Assembly (NCBI GenBank): GCA_004375725.1
Contig: SOKS01000138.1
Location: 1-11,741 of the forward strand
DNA length: 11,741 bases
Origin: Dehalococcoidia bacterium
GTDB taxonomy: Bacteria > Chloroflexota > Dehalococcoidia > Dehalococcoidales > RBG-16-60-22
Direction of reading: 5' to 3'
Both the position numbers and the translations under genes were made by a program. How positions within the stretch are numbered: the stretch's first letter is position 1; the number at the start of each line of letters is the position of its first letter. Below the pieces are notes generated by a model. That model had not been told where the DNA came from and ran no database searches. It saw nothing but the letters and a program-made list of their open reading frames with translations. Below are positions 1 to 7,126 of this stretch, in pieces.

Positions 1-26
1 ATTTGCACTTCCAAGATTATTAACTC

Positions 27-68
27 ATAATTATAATTATTACGTAATATATTTTTTCTATTTATAAT
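27..68 (+). promoter_or_regulatory. AT-rich upstream region with two TATAAT boxes and two small palindromes
   Basis: The first 98 bases are far more AT-rich than the genes. Perfect TATAAT hexamers lie at 32-37 and 63-68, but neither has a convincing -35 hexamer at 16-18 bp. Two perfect palindromes are present: a 14-bp one at 27-40 (ATAATTATAATTAT) and a 12-bp one at 38-49 (TATTACGTAATA). This is probably the operon promoter/operator region, because the importer operon starts at 99. The exact promoter cannot be assigned, and AT-rich palindromes arise easily by chance. Confidence 0.35.
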
Positions 69-84
69 TCGTATCATCCTTCTT

Positions 85-91
85 AAAGGAG
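85..91 (+). promoter_or_regulatory. Ribosome binding site of the substrate-binding protein gene
   Basis: AAAGGAG lies 7 nt before the ATG at 99. It is a strong Shine-Dalgarno sequence and fixes the start of the lipoprotein gene. Confidence 0.75.
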
Positions 92-98
92 TTCATAA

Positions 99-1970
99 AT
101 GAAACGACTGGCCGTTTTAATAATCATCTTTATCGTTCTGCTCACAAGCTGCGCTGCGCCACCACCACCGCCGGCGCCAGCTCCAACGCCGCAGCCGCCT
201 GCACCGACACCACTTCCGGCACCACTTCCGGCACCCACTCCCCCGCCAGTGCCTCTCCCACTCCCATCTAAACCGGCGCCTGCGCCGGCACCCGCGCCGC
301 CACCACAAACTTATCCCGAAGTCAAAGGAACTTTCATCGACGGTGTATCAGGGGGCGATGCCGAGACCCTGAACTGGCTGCTGGCCGCTGACGCATCGTC
401 ACATTCCTACGCCGGGATGTGTTTTGACAGCCTCGCCACATATGACAACGACTGGCAGGTTCACCTGCGCCACCTGGCCAAGCCGGTGGAAATCTCCGAG
501 GACGGCCTGACCTATACCATCACCATCCGTGATGACCTGAAGTGGAGCGGTGACATTCCCGTAACTGCCGAGGACTACGTCTACACCCTGAAGAACCTCA
601 TGTTCTCCGACTGGCTTAACTATACTTACCAGACCGACTGGCAGGAAGAGGTCGAGGGCGAAACGGTATTTGTCGACGTTGCGCTGGTCGATGAAACCAC
701 CTTCACGGTAAAGCGGCAGACCGTTGACCCGGAGTTCATTGATAACGCCATCTACTCCCTGACGCCCTATCCCAAGCATATCGCCGTGAAGTACGAGGGC
801 GACCTCTCGGCGTTCACGGAGGCGGAAGAGTTTAATAACCTGACCTATACCGGCAACCTCGGCGCCTACCGGTTCAAGGAGTGGATACGGAATGATAAGT
901 ACGTCGTTGAGCGGAACCCGGACTTCTACCTGGGTCAGGAGACGGGTGCCCCCTACTTTGAGGAATACGTCACCAAGCTCTTCGGTACTTCCGTGGCAAT
1001 GCTGGCGGCCCTGGAAGCAGGCGACATCCAGAATTGCGGTATCGAGCCGGAACAGGTAGCCAAGTTCAAGCAGATGGAGGGAATCAAGGTCTATACTGCC
1101 CCTACCAGGGCATACGACCTGATTGTCTACAACCTGCGCCACAATGGTTGGGAAGGGCTGCAAAACAAGGCAGTCAGGCAGGCTCTGTCCATGTCCATCG
1201 ACAAGCTGACGTTCATTGACCATATACGCTATGGATTTGCCGACCCCGCTTTCAGCTTCATCCCCAAGCCGTCTCCCTGGTACACGGAGGAGGGTGTACC
1301 CCAGTTTGGCATTGGCGACCTGTATGACAAGGAGAAGGCCAGAGAAATGCTGCTTCAGGCTGGCTACGGCACCCGAAAGGATGACGGCAGCATCGACATC
1401 CATGACAGGGATGGCAAGCCAATCAAGCTGACACTGGTGACCACCACCGGCAGCAAGCTCACTGAAGATATCACGCTCTTTGTGAAACAGGAACTGGGCG
1501 ATATTGGCATCGAGGTGATTTTCAAGCTCGTTCCCTGGCCCACCCAGCTCCGACAATACATGATGAACAAGGTGCCCGGCTCGGACCAGGAGACGAATTA
1601 CAACAATGGCCCCGATGCCGTCAGTGAAGAGTCGTGGGATATGATGGTCCTCGCTTTCAACACTCACCCCATTGCTCCGTCCGGTTCACGGGTCTTCTTC
1701 ATCACCGACGGCGGCCTCAACTTCTGGGGCTATTCCAACGAGAGAGTGGATGAACTCTTCGTCGAGGTCAGGTCAAGAGAGGCGATAGACCCCGAGGTGC
1801 GCAAGCAGATGTACGCCGAGATAAGCCAACTAATCGCCGAGGACCAATCGGCTGATTTCCTTTCTTTCCCCAGAAGCAATCAGGGCTTCCAGGAAAACGT
1901 GGCGGGGATTGACCCGGGCATGAGATTGAGCTGGAACTACCATGAATGGTATTTCGCTGAGCCCGAGTGA
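99..1970 (+). CDS. Peptide ABC transporter substrate-binding lipoprotein (SBP_bac_5 family)
   Basis: This is the extracytoplasmic receptor that captures peptides, or a similar ligand, and delivers them to the DppB/DppC-type permeases encoded next. The 623-aa protein starts with Lys-Arg, a hydrophobic helix (about residues 4-16) and a lipobox Leu-Thr-Ser-Cys with Cys18 as the predicted lipidation site, so it is probably membrane-anchored. Residues 19 to about 71 are almost entirely Pro and Ala with some Leu, Thr and Ser, forming a long stalk. From about residue 75 on it resembles family 5 solute-binding proteins. Signs of this are the ISEDGLTYTITIRDDLKWS-type segment near residues 145-163, the NKAVRQALSMSIDK segment near 358-371, and a Trp/Tyr-rich C-terminus. 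It is first in a five-gene operon. The ligand cannot be read from sequence; dipeptides, oligopeptides, nickel chelates or sugars are all possible in this family. Confidence 0.93.
   Translation: MKRLAVLIIIFIVLLTSCAAPPPPPAPAPTPQPPAPTPLPAPLPAPTPPPVPLPLPSKPAPAPAPAPPPQTYPEVKGTFIDGVSGGDAETLNWLLAADASSHSYAGMCFDSLATYDNDWQVHLRHLAKPVEISEDGLTYTITIRDDLKWSGDIPVTAEDYVYTLKNLMFSDWLNYTYQTDWQEEVEGETVFVDVALVDETTFTVKRQTVDPEFIDNAIYSLTPYPKHIAVKYEGDLSAFTEAEEFNNLTYTGNLGAYRFKEWIRNDKYVVERNPDFYLGQETGAPYFEEYVTKLFGTSVAMLAALEAGDIQNCGIEPEQVAKFKQMEGIKVYTAPTRAYDLIVYNLRHNGWEGLQNKAVRQALSMSIDKLTFIDHIRYGFADPAFSFIPKPSPWYTEEGVPQFGIGDLYDKEKAREMLLQAGYGTRKDDGSIDIHDRDGKPIKLTLVTTTGSKLTEDITLFVKQELGDIGIEVIFKLVPWPTQLRQYMMNKVPGSDQETNYNNGPDAVSEESWDMMVLAFNTHPIAPSGSRVFFITDGGLNFWGYSNERVDELFVEVRSREAIDPEVRKQMYAEISQLIAEDQSADFLSFPRSNQGFQENVAGIDPGMRLSWNYHEWYFAEPE
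209..232 (+). repeat. Tandem 12-bp repeat (two copies) in the Pro-rich linker
   Basis: ACCACTTCCGGC occurs at 209-220 and again at 221-232. It is in frame and duplicates the Pro-Leu-Pro-Ala unit in the lipoprotein linker. It sits in a wider low-complexity stretch (about 159-311) rich in CCG, CCA and GCG codons, which probably varies by slippage or unequal exchange. Confidence 0.7.
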
Positions 1971-1978
1971 CCCCCCGA

Positions 1979-1983
1979 GGGAG
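1979..1983 (+). promoter_or_regulatory. Ribosome binding site choosing the DppB-type permease start
   Basis: GGGAG within GAGGGAG lies 7 nt before the GTG at 1991. The more upstream in-frame GTG at 1967, which overlaps the stop of the previous gene, has no such sequence before it, so 1991 is preferred. Confidence 0.6.
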
Positions 1984-1990
1984 TAGGTTG

Positions 1991-2968
1991 GTGAAACGTG
2001 GCGGATTGCAGAATTATATCATCAGAAGGCTGCTTTACGCGTTCCTCATTGCCTTTGGCGTGGTGACCATCACCTTCATATTGCTGCGCATCGGCCCCAG
2101 CTCTCCGGCGGACAAATACCTGGCCAATATGTCCGCCCGCACCCAGGACCCGGCTAAAGTCATTGCAGCCGTTGAAGCGCGCTATGGCCTCGATAAACCG
2201 ATTTATGAACAGTACTTCAACTACCTGGTCAATCTCGCCCGCGGCGACTGGGGATGGTCGTTCAGCACCTCCCTGCCGGTTATCGAGCTTATCAAGCGCC
2301 ACTGGATATACTCTTTCCAGCTCATTCTGCTCAGTATGCTCTTCGCCTCCTCACTGGGCCTCCTGATCGGCATCTATTCGGCGGTGAAGCAGTACACCAA
2401 GGTCGATTACATTGCCACTCTCTTTTCCTTCACCGGCATCTCCATTCCCAACTTCTGGCTGGGCATCATGCTCATCATGGTGTTCTCGGTGTGGCTGGGC
2501 TGGTTCAAGACCTACTATGATACCGGCCTGCCCGTGTTCTCCCTGGCCAACTTAAAAGCGCTTATCCTGCCGGTTATCACCCTCGGCACTGGCATGATGG
2601 CCGGCCACACCAGGTATGCCCGGTCGGCAACGCTGGACAATTTAAGAAAAGATTTTGTGAAGACGGCCCGGGCCAAAGGGCTTCCCGAATACATTGTTAT
2701 CGGCAAGCACGTGCTCCGCAACGCCATCCTGCCCATCATCACCATCATCATGTTTGACATGGCCGGCGTTGTCTTCGGTGGCGCCTATCTGACGGAAATC
2801 ATTTTTGGCATTCCCGGGCTGGGGCAAATTTCTTTCAATGCTATCTTTGCCAACGACTACCCGGTGGTAATAACTATTACCCTTATCGGGGCTATGGTGG
2901 TCCTGCTCACCAACCTGGCCACCGACATCGTTTATACCTGGCTTGACCCCAGGATAAGGTACGATTGA
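1991..2968 (+). CDS. dppB: Peptide ABC transporter permease, DppB/OppB type
   Basis: This is one of the two membrane subunits forming the translocation channel of the importer. With the GTG start at 1991 it has 325 aa, the usual family length, and opens with the typical Tyr-Ile-Ile-Arg-Arg-Leu-Leu leader and a first membrane helix at about 13-33. A conserved Gly-Asp-Trp-Gly loop lies near residue 85-90, followed by further helices. The EAA-type coupling loop (DFVKTARAKG and following, about 221-249) docks on the ATPase. The AYLTEIIFGIPGLGQ segment (about 265-279) and the C-terminal LDPRIRY are family hallmarks. It lies 20 bp after the binding-protein gene and 10 bp before the DppC-type gene. 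A longer form from GTG 1967 would add 8 residues and overlap the upstream stop codon. The symbol reflects family, not proven dipeptide specificity. Confidence 0.93.
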   Translation: MKRGGLQNYIIRRLLYAFLIAFGVVTITFILLRIGPSSPADKYLANMSARTQDPAKVIAAVEARYGLDKPIYEQYFNYLVNLARGDWGWSFSTSLPVIELIKRHWIYSFQLILLSMLFASSLGLLIGIYSAVKQYTKVDYIATLFSFTGISIPNFWLGIMLIMVFSVWLGWFKTYYDTGLPVFSLANLKALILPVITLGTGMMAGHTRYARSATLDNLRKDFVKTARAKGLPEYIVIGKHVLRNAILPIITIIMFDMAGVVFGGAYLTEIIFGIPGLGQISFNAIFANDYPVVITITLIGAMVVLLTNLATDIVYTWLDPRIRYD

Positions 2969-2978
2969 GGACATATCG

Positions 2979-4073
2979 ATGAGGCGAACGGGCGGCATCT
3001 TCGGTGGACGGCGAAACCTGATATTCAGCGGACTGATGCTGGTTCTGCTTTTCATTTTTCTGCTGGATTTATTTGTCGTCGACCGCATCTTCGAGCCATT
3101 TACCTATTTTTACCTGTTCTTTGCCCCTCTAATAATCTTTTACGGCGTATATCCGCTTTATGCAAACCGCCGCCTGACCCGCTACTACTGGGACAGGACC
3201 AAGAGGCACCGGCTGGCGGTCATCGGGCTGGGCTTCATTATTTTTCTGGTCGCGGTTGCCATCCTCGGTCCTTTTCTGACCCAGGACCCGACCCAAGTGG
3301 ACTTTAAAAACAAGAACCTGCCCCCGGTCGGCTTTTCCTCAGAGCAGTCGATTTTTGACCGCAACACTGGGCAACTCATCACCACGGAAACGCAGGGCAC
3401 GTGGCGGCATCCTTTTGGCACCGATGACAAAGGCCGTGACTTGCTCGCCATGCTCGTCTCCGGCACCAGAATATCGTTACAGATCGGACTTATGGCTACC
3501 CTTATCGCCATATTCATCGGCCTGATAATAGGCGTTGTCTCCGCCTATCTGGGCGGCTGGGTGGATAACGCCCTTATGCGCTTCACCGACATCATGATGA
3601 CTTTCCCCTTCTTCCTGCTGCTGGTATTGATCGTCTTCCTCTATGGATCATCGCTATGGTTTATCATCCTGGTCATCGGCCTCACCGGCTGGACGGGCAC
3701 TGCCCGTCTGGTCAGAAGCGAGACACTGTCGCTCCGCACCAGAGATTTCATCATGGCGTCAAAATCGCTGGGGGCCAGCGACCGCCGCATCGTTTTCCGC
3801 CACCTCATCCCCAACGTCATGAGCCTAGTTATCGTTATTGCCACGCTGTCCATCCCCGGTGTAATCCTGGCCGAGGCTGCCCTGAGCTTCATCGGCCTCG
3901 GTGACCCCACCGTGACCAGCTGGGGACTGGTTCTGCACGCCGGTCAGCGCAGCCTGGACACCGCCTGGTGGATAGCCGTTGAGCCCGGAATCATGCTTTT
4001 CCTGACGGTGCTGGCCTTTAATTTTCTGGGAGACGGTATCAGGGATGCTTTTGACCCGAGAAGTCAGATTTAA
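2979..4073 (+). CDS. dppC: Peptide ABC transporter permease, DppC/OppC type, with two extra N-terminal membrane segments
   Basis: This is the second membrane subunit, pairing with the DppB-type protein. The 364-aa product has an ATG start preceded by GAGG 8 nt upstream. The canonical DppC/OppC core begins around residue 70 (WDRTKRHRLAVIGL) with a membrane helix at about 78-100. It continues with the HPFGTDDKGRD motif (144-154), transmembrane helices at about 167-189, 207-222, 226-244, 281-301 and 335-352, the EAA coupling loop (about 256-285) and the closing GDGIRDAFDPR. Before this core lie about 65 residues with two additional hydrophobic stretches (about 13-34 and 41-61), which the usual six-helix family member lacks. 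The extension is in the same frame with no sign of a frameshift. Confidence 0.93.
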   Translation: MRRTGGIFGGRRNLIFSGLMLVLLFIFLLDLFVVDRIFEPFTYFYLFFAPLIIFYGVYPLYANRRLTRYYWDRTKRHRLAVIGLGFIIFLVAVAILGPFLTQDPTQVDFKNKNLPPVGFSSEQSIFDRNTGQLITTETQGTWRHPFGTDDKGRDLLAMLVSGTRISLQIGLMATLIAIFIGLIIGVVSAYLGGWVDNALMRFTDIMMTFPFFLLLVLIVFLYGSSLWFIILVIGLTGWTGTARLVRSETLSLRTRDFIMASKSLGASDRRIVFRHLIPNVMSLVIVIATLSIPGVILAEAALSFIGLGDPTVTSWGLVLHAGQRSLDTAWWIAVEPGIMLFLTVLAFNFLGDGIRDAFDPRSQI

Positions 4074-4081
4074 AAGCTAAA

Positions 4082-5050
4082 ATGAACAACACGATTTTGC
4101 AGGTCAGTGAACTGAAAACGTACTTCTTCACCCGCATCGGGGTGGTCAAGGCGGTTGACGGTGTGAGCTTTGGCCTGCGTAAAGGAGAATGCCTGTGCCT
4201 GGTGGGTGAATCGGGCTGCGGCAAGACCGCCACGGCGCTCTCCATTCTGCGCCTGGTCGATAGCCCGCCGGGCCGAATCGTGGGCGGCGAAATACAGTAC
4301 CATGCCGAGGACCTTCTCCGCAGCCCCGTTTCACGGCTCCGGCGGATACGCGGCAACCGCATCGCCATGATTTTCCAGGACCCGCAGTCCTCACTCAATC
4401 CGGTGTTCACCGTGGGCGACCAGATAATGGAGCCGATACGTCTGCATATGAAGCTGGGACGCCGGCAGGCCCGTGACCGGGCACTGCACCTGATGGAACA
4501 GGTCGGCATTCCCCAGGCGAAAGAGCGAATGAAATACTACCCGCATCAGTTTTCCGGCGGCATGAAGCAGAGAGTGATGATCGCGGCCGCACTCTCCTGC
4601 GACCCCGAAATCCTGATTGCCGATGAACCCACCACCGCCCTCGACACCACCATCAAGGCGCAGATACTGGATATTTTCCGTGACCTGAAGCAGAAAAAGG
4701 ACATGTCCATCCTGTTCATCACCCACGACCTCGGCACCGTGGCCGGGATTGCCGACCGCATTATCGTGATGTACGGCGGCCGGATTGCCGAAGCCGGCAG
4801 CGTCCTCGATATTTTCGACCAGCCGAAGCACCCGTATACGCGGGGTTTGCTGAACTGCCTGCCCGCTATCTCCGAGCGCCGGGAAAAGCTGTCACCCATT
4901 CCGGGAGTTATTCCCAGTCTCATTGACCCGCCTGAAGGCTGTATCTTCTACCCCCGCTGCCAGCAGCGAATGCCAGTCTGCCAGCAAAAGAGGCCTGAGG
5001 AATTTGTGATATCGGGGAAGCACATCGCCGCGTGTTATCTGTATGCCTAG
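4082..5050 (+). CDS. dppD: Peptide ABC transporter ATP-binding protein, DppD/OppD type
   Basis: This is one of two cytoplasmic ATPases powering the importer. The 322-aa protein shows Walker A GESGCGKT (42-49), the Q-loop IFQDPQSSLNP (98-107), signature FSGGMKQR (157-164), Walker B ILIADEP (177-183), the ALDT D-loop and the switch His in THDL (His215). The C-terminal oligo_HPY region has four cysteines (287, 293, 300, 318) in a C-x5-C-x6-C-x17-C pattern. A [4Fe-4S] cluster has been reported in the OppD subunit of the mycobacterial OppABCD transporter, so a cluster is plausible here. The start has little Shine-Dalgarno signal and lies 8 bp after the previous stop, so translation may be coupled. 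Confidence 0.94.
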   Translation: MNNTILQVSELKTYFFTRIGVVKAVDGVSFGLRKGECLCLVGESGCGKTATALSILRLVDSPPGRIVGGEIQYHAEDLLRSPVSRLRRIRGNRIAMIFQDPQSSLNPVFTVGDQIMEPIRLHMKLGRRQARDRALHLMEQVGIPQAKERMKYYPHQFSGGMKQRVMIAAALSCDPEILIADEPTTALDTTIKAQILDIFRDLKQKKDMSILFITHDLGTVAGIADRIIVMYGGRIAEAGSVLDIFDQPKHPYTRGLLNCLPAISERREKLSPIPGVIPSLIDPPEGCIFYPRCQQRMPVCQQKRPEEFVISGKHIAACYLYA

Positions 5051-5077
5051 ACTTTTATTTATAGCAGGTTAATCTAA

Positions 5078-6046
5078 ATGGTACGGAAACTGTTAGAGGT
5101 CAGAAATCTGAAAAAATACTACCCGGTAACCGCCGGCCTTCTCGCCAGACACGTTGCCGACGTCAAGGCGGTGGACGGGGTCTCTTTTTTCATTGCGGAG
5201 GGGGAGACGCTGGGACTGGTCGGCGAATCGGGCTGCGGCAAATCAAGCCTGGGCAGGACACTGTTGCGACTGGAAGAGCCAACCTCAGGGCAGGTATTCT
5301 ATCGAGGGGCTGATATCACCTCATGGAATAAGAAGCAGTTGAAGGCACTGAGGAGAGAGGCGCAGATGATTTTCCAGGACCCGCAGTCCTCGCTTGACCC
5401 GAGAATGACCATAGGTGATTCCATTGGTGAAGCGCTGCTCATCCATGGTGTGGGCACTGAAAAAGAGAGGCCGGAGCGGGTGGCAGAACTGCTGAAACGC
5501 GTGGGGCTTGAGCCGGCCCATGCCACGCGCTATCCCCACGAATTGAGTGGCGGCCAGAAACAGCGCACCGGCATTGCCCGCGCCCTGGCGGTGAATCCAA
5601 AACTCATCGTCGCCGATGAACCCGTAAGCGCGCTGGATGTATCCGTTCAGGCGCAGATTCTGAACCTGGTAACCGACCTGCAGCGTGAATTCTCCATCGC
5701 CTATCTGTTCATCGCCCATGACCTTGCCGTCATCGGACAGGTCTCAAGCCGGATTGCCGTGATGTACCTCGGCCAGATTGTGGAACTCGCCAGCAGAGAT
5801 GATTTATTCCACCGGCCACTTCACCCCTATACGCAGGCCTTGCTTTCGGCGGTTCTCGTCCCCGACCCGCACCAGAAACGAAAACGAATTCCATTGCCCG
5901 GTGAAGTCCCCTCACCCATTGACCCGCCGCCGGGGTGCCGTTTCCACACCCGCTGTCCCAAGGTCATGAAAGTCTGCTCCCGGGAAATGCCAGAGCTAAA
6001 ACAGATTGAGGAGAACCATCTGGTAGCCTGCCACCTCTACGACTAG
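5078..6046 (+). CDS. dppF: Peptide ABC transporter ATP-binding protein, DppF/OppF type
   Basis: This is the second ATPase, expected to form a heterodimer with the DppD-type protein. It is also 322 aa, with Walker A GESGCGKS (49-56), Q-loop IFQDPQSSLDP (98-108), signature LSGGQKQR (156-163), Walker B LIVADEP (176-182), the SALDVS D-loop and the switch His in AHDL (His214). Like its partner it ends in an oligo_HPY region with cysteines at 287, 293, 300 and 318. The gene lies 27 bp after the previous one, with a weak AGCAGG Shine-Dalgarno, and is the last gene of the operon. No clear hairpin-plus-T-tract terminator is visible in the 113 bp that follow. Confidence 0.94.
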   Translation: MVRKLLEVRNLKKYYPVTAGLLARHVADVKAVDGVSFFIAEGETLGLVGESGCGKSSLGRTLLRLEEPTSGQVFYRGADITSWNKKQLKALRREAQMIFQDPQSSLDPRMTIGDSIGEALLIHGVGTEKERPERVAELLKRVGLEPAHATRYPHELSGGQKQRTGIARALAVNPKLIVADEPVSALDVSVQAQILNLVTDLQREFSIAYLFIAHDLAVIGQVSSRIAVMYLGQIVELASRDDLFHRPLHPYTQALLSAVLVPDPHQKRKRIPLPGEVPSPIDPPPGCRFHTRCPKVMKVCSREMPELKQIEENHLVACHLYD

Positions 6047-6097
6047 AACCAGCCATTATTTCCCGGTTAGCGACTGCCCCGAGATAAAAATTCAGGA

Positions 6098-6126
6098 TTG
6101 AAACCGATTTCGCTGACAGGTATAAT
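6098..6126 (+). promoter_or_regulatory. Sigma-70-type promoter of the 3-hydroxyacyl-CoA dehydrogenase gene
   Basis: A -35 box TTGAAA at 6098-6103 is followed after exactly 17 bp by a perfect -10 box TATAAT at 6121-6126. Transcription would start near 6132-6134. The dehydrogenase is therefore likely expressed independently of the importer operon, although read-through from upstream is also possible. Confidence 0.75.
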
Positions 6127-6147
6127 AAGGATTGATTAGTGTCAATC

Positions 6148-6155
6148 AAGGAGGG
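6148..6155 (+). promoter_or_regulatory. Near-perfect Shine-Dalgarno sequence deciding the dehydrogenase start
   Basis: AAGGAGGG followed by TGAT closely matches the complement of the 16S rRNA 3' end. AGGAGG ends 5 nt before the ATG at 6160. An in-frame GTG at 6139 would place this site inside the coding region and leave only a few bases of leader, so 6160 is the start. Confidence 0.8.
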
Positions 6156-6159
6156 TGAT

Positions 6160-7107
6160 ATGGTTGTTGCGGCTGCTCAGGTCAAAAAGGTAGGCGTTAT
6201 CGGTGCCGGCACCATGGGCCACGGCATTGCTCAGGCTTATGCCCAGGAAGGTTACCAGGTTACCATCACCGACGTTTCCAAATCGGCATTAACCGGTGTG
6301 AAAGACAGGGTCAAATCCAATCTGGAGACCATCGCCCGTGAGGGACTCATCCCGCAAAGTGAAATAGAAAAGATTTTAGCCAGAATTACAGTGGTTGACA
6401 GCCTGGAAAACGCCGTTCGGGATGCCGACTTTGTCACCGAAGCCGTCTTTGAAGACCTGCCCACCAAAACGAAGATTTTCCATGAAATGGACAAATTTTG
6501 CTCACCGGAGTGCGTCCTGGCCAGCAATACCTCGTCTTTCCCGATGACCCAGATAGCATCACAGATGGAAAGGCCGGAGCGGGCCATTGTCACCCACTGG
6601 ATGAACCCGCCCTATCTGGTACCGCTGGTGGAAGTCGTGCCCGGAGAGAAGACGTCGGCAGAGACATACCAGACGGCGTATGAAATCCTGGTGAAAATAA
6701 AGAAGGTGCCGGTGAAAGTGCAGAAGGAAATCCTCGGCTTCCTCATCAACCGCATTCAGACGGCGATGAACCGCGAGGTATACTATCTGCTGGAGGCCGG
6801 CGTGGCCAGCGCCGAGGATATTGACCGCGCGGTGGTTACCAGCCTCGGCTTCCGCCTGGCTTTCCTGGGACCGCTGCTGGTGAGAGACCTCGCCGGGCTG
6901 GACGTTGACTGCAAGGTGGCCGATACCATACTCCCCGAGCTGGACTCCTCAACACAGGCGAACCGGCTGCTCAAGGATTTAGTCAAGCGCGGCGATTATG
7001 GCGCCAAGACGGGGAAAGGCTTCTTCTCATACACGCCTGAGTCACTCGCCGAAATCATACGGGAGCGCGACCGGAGATTTATTCATCTCCTGAAAGAGCT
7101 GTATTAG
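6160..7107 (+). CDS. 3-hydroxyacyl-CoA dehydrogenase family NAD-dependent enzyme
   Basis: This is a soluble oxidoreductase predicted to oxidise a 3-hydroxy group using NAD+. The 315-aa protein has an N-terminal Rossmann fold with GAGTMG at 15-20 and an Asp at about 38 that would bind the NAD ribose. The family active site is present: Ser in SNTSS (122-126), His146 in HWMNPP, Glu158 in PLVEVV and Asn197 in LINR. The C-terminal helical domain ends with the signature AKTGKGFFSY (282-291). The motifs NPPYLVPLVEVVPG and GFRLAFLGP resemble the lambda-crystallin/L-gulonate and carnitine dehydrogenase branch more than classical butyryl-type enzymes (HFFNPVPLM type). The substrate may thus be a free hydroxy acid rather than a CoA thioester. 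It has its own promoter and converges on the release-factor gene, with only 19 bp between the stop codons. Confidence 0.9.
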   Translation: MVVAAAQVKKVGVIGAGTMGHGIAQAYAQEGYQVTITDVSKSALTGVKDRVKSNLETIAREGLIPQSEIEKILARITVVDSLENAVRDADFVTEAVFEDLPTKTKIFHEMDKFCSPECVLASNTSSFPMTQIASQMERPERAIVTHWMNPPYLVPLVEVVPGEKTSAETYQTAYEILVKIKKVPVKVQKEILGFLINRIQTAMNREVYYLLEAGVASAEDIDRAVVTSLGFRLAFLGPLLVRDLAGLDVDCKVADTILPELDSSTQANRLLKDLVKRGDYGAKTGKGFFSYTPESLAEIIRERDRRFIHLLKELY

Positions 7108-7126
7108 CGGTAATTCACTATCGGGT

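Noticed and set aside
399..1667. A 422-codon open frame on the minus strand, antisense to the binding-protein gene
   Set aside because: It lies wholly inside a clearly recognisable SBP_bac_5 gene, has no family motifs or sensible ribosome binding site, and such frames are expected opposite GC-rich genes.
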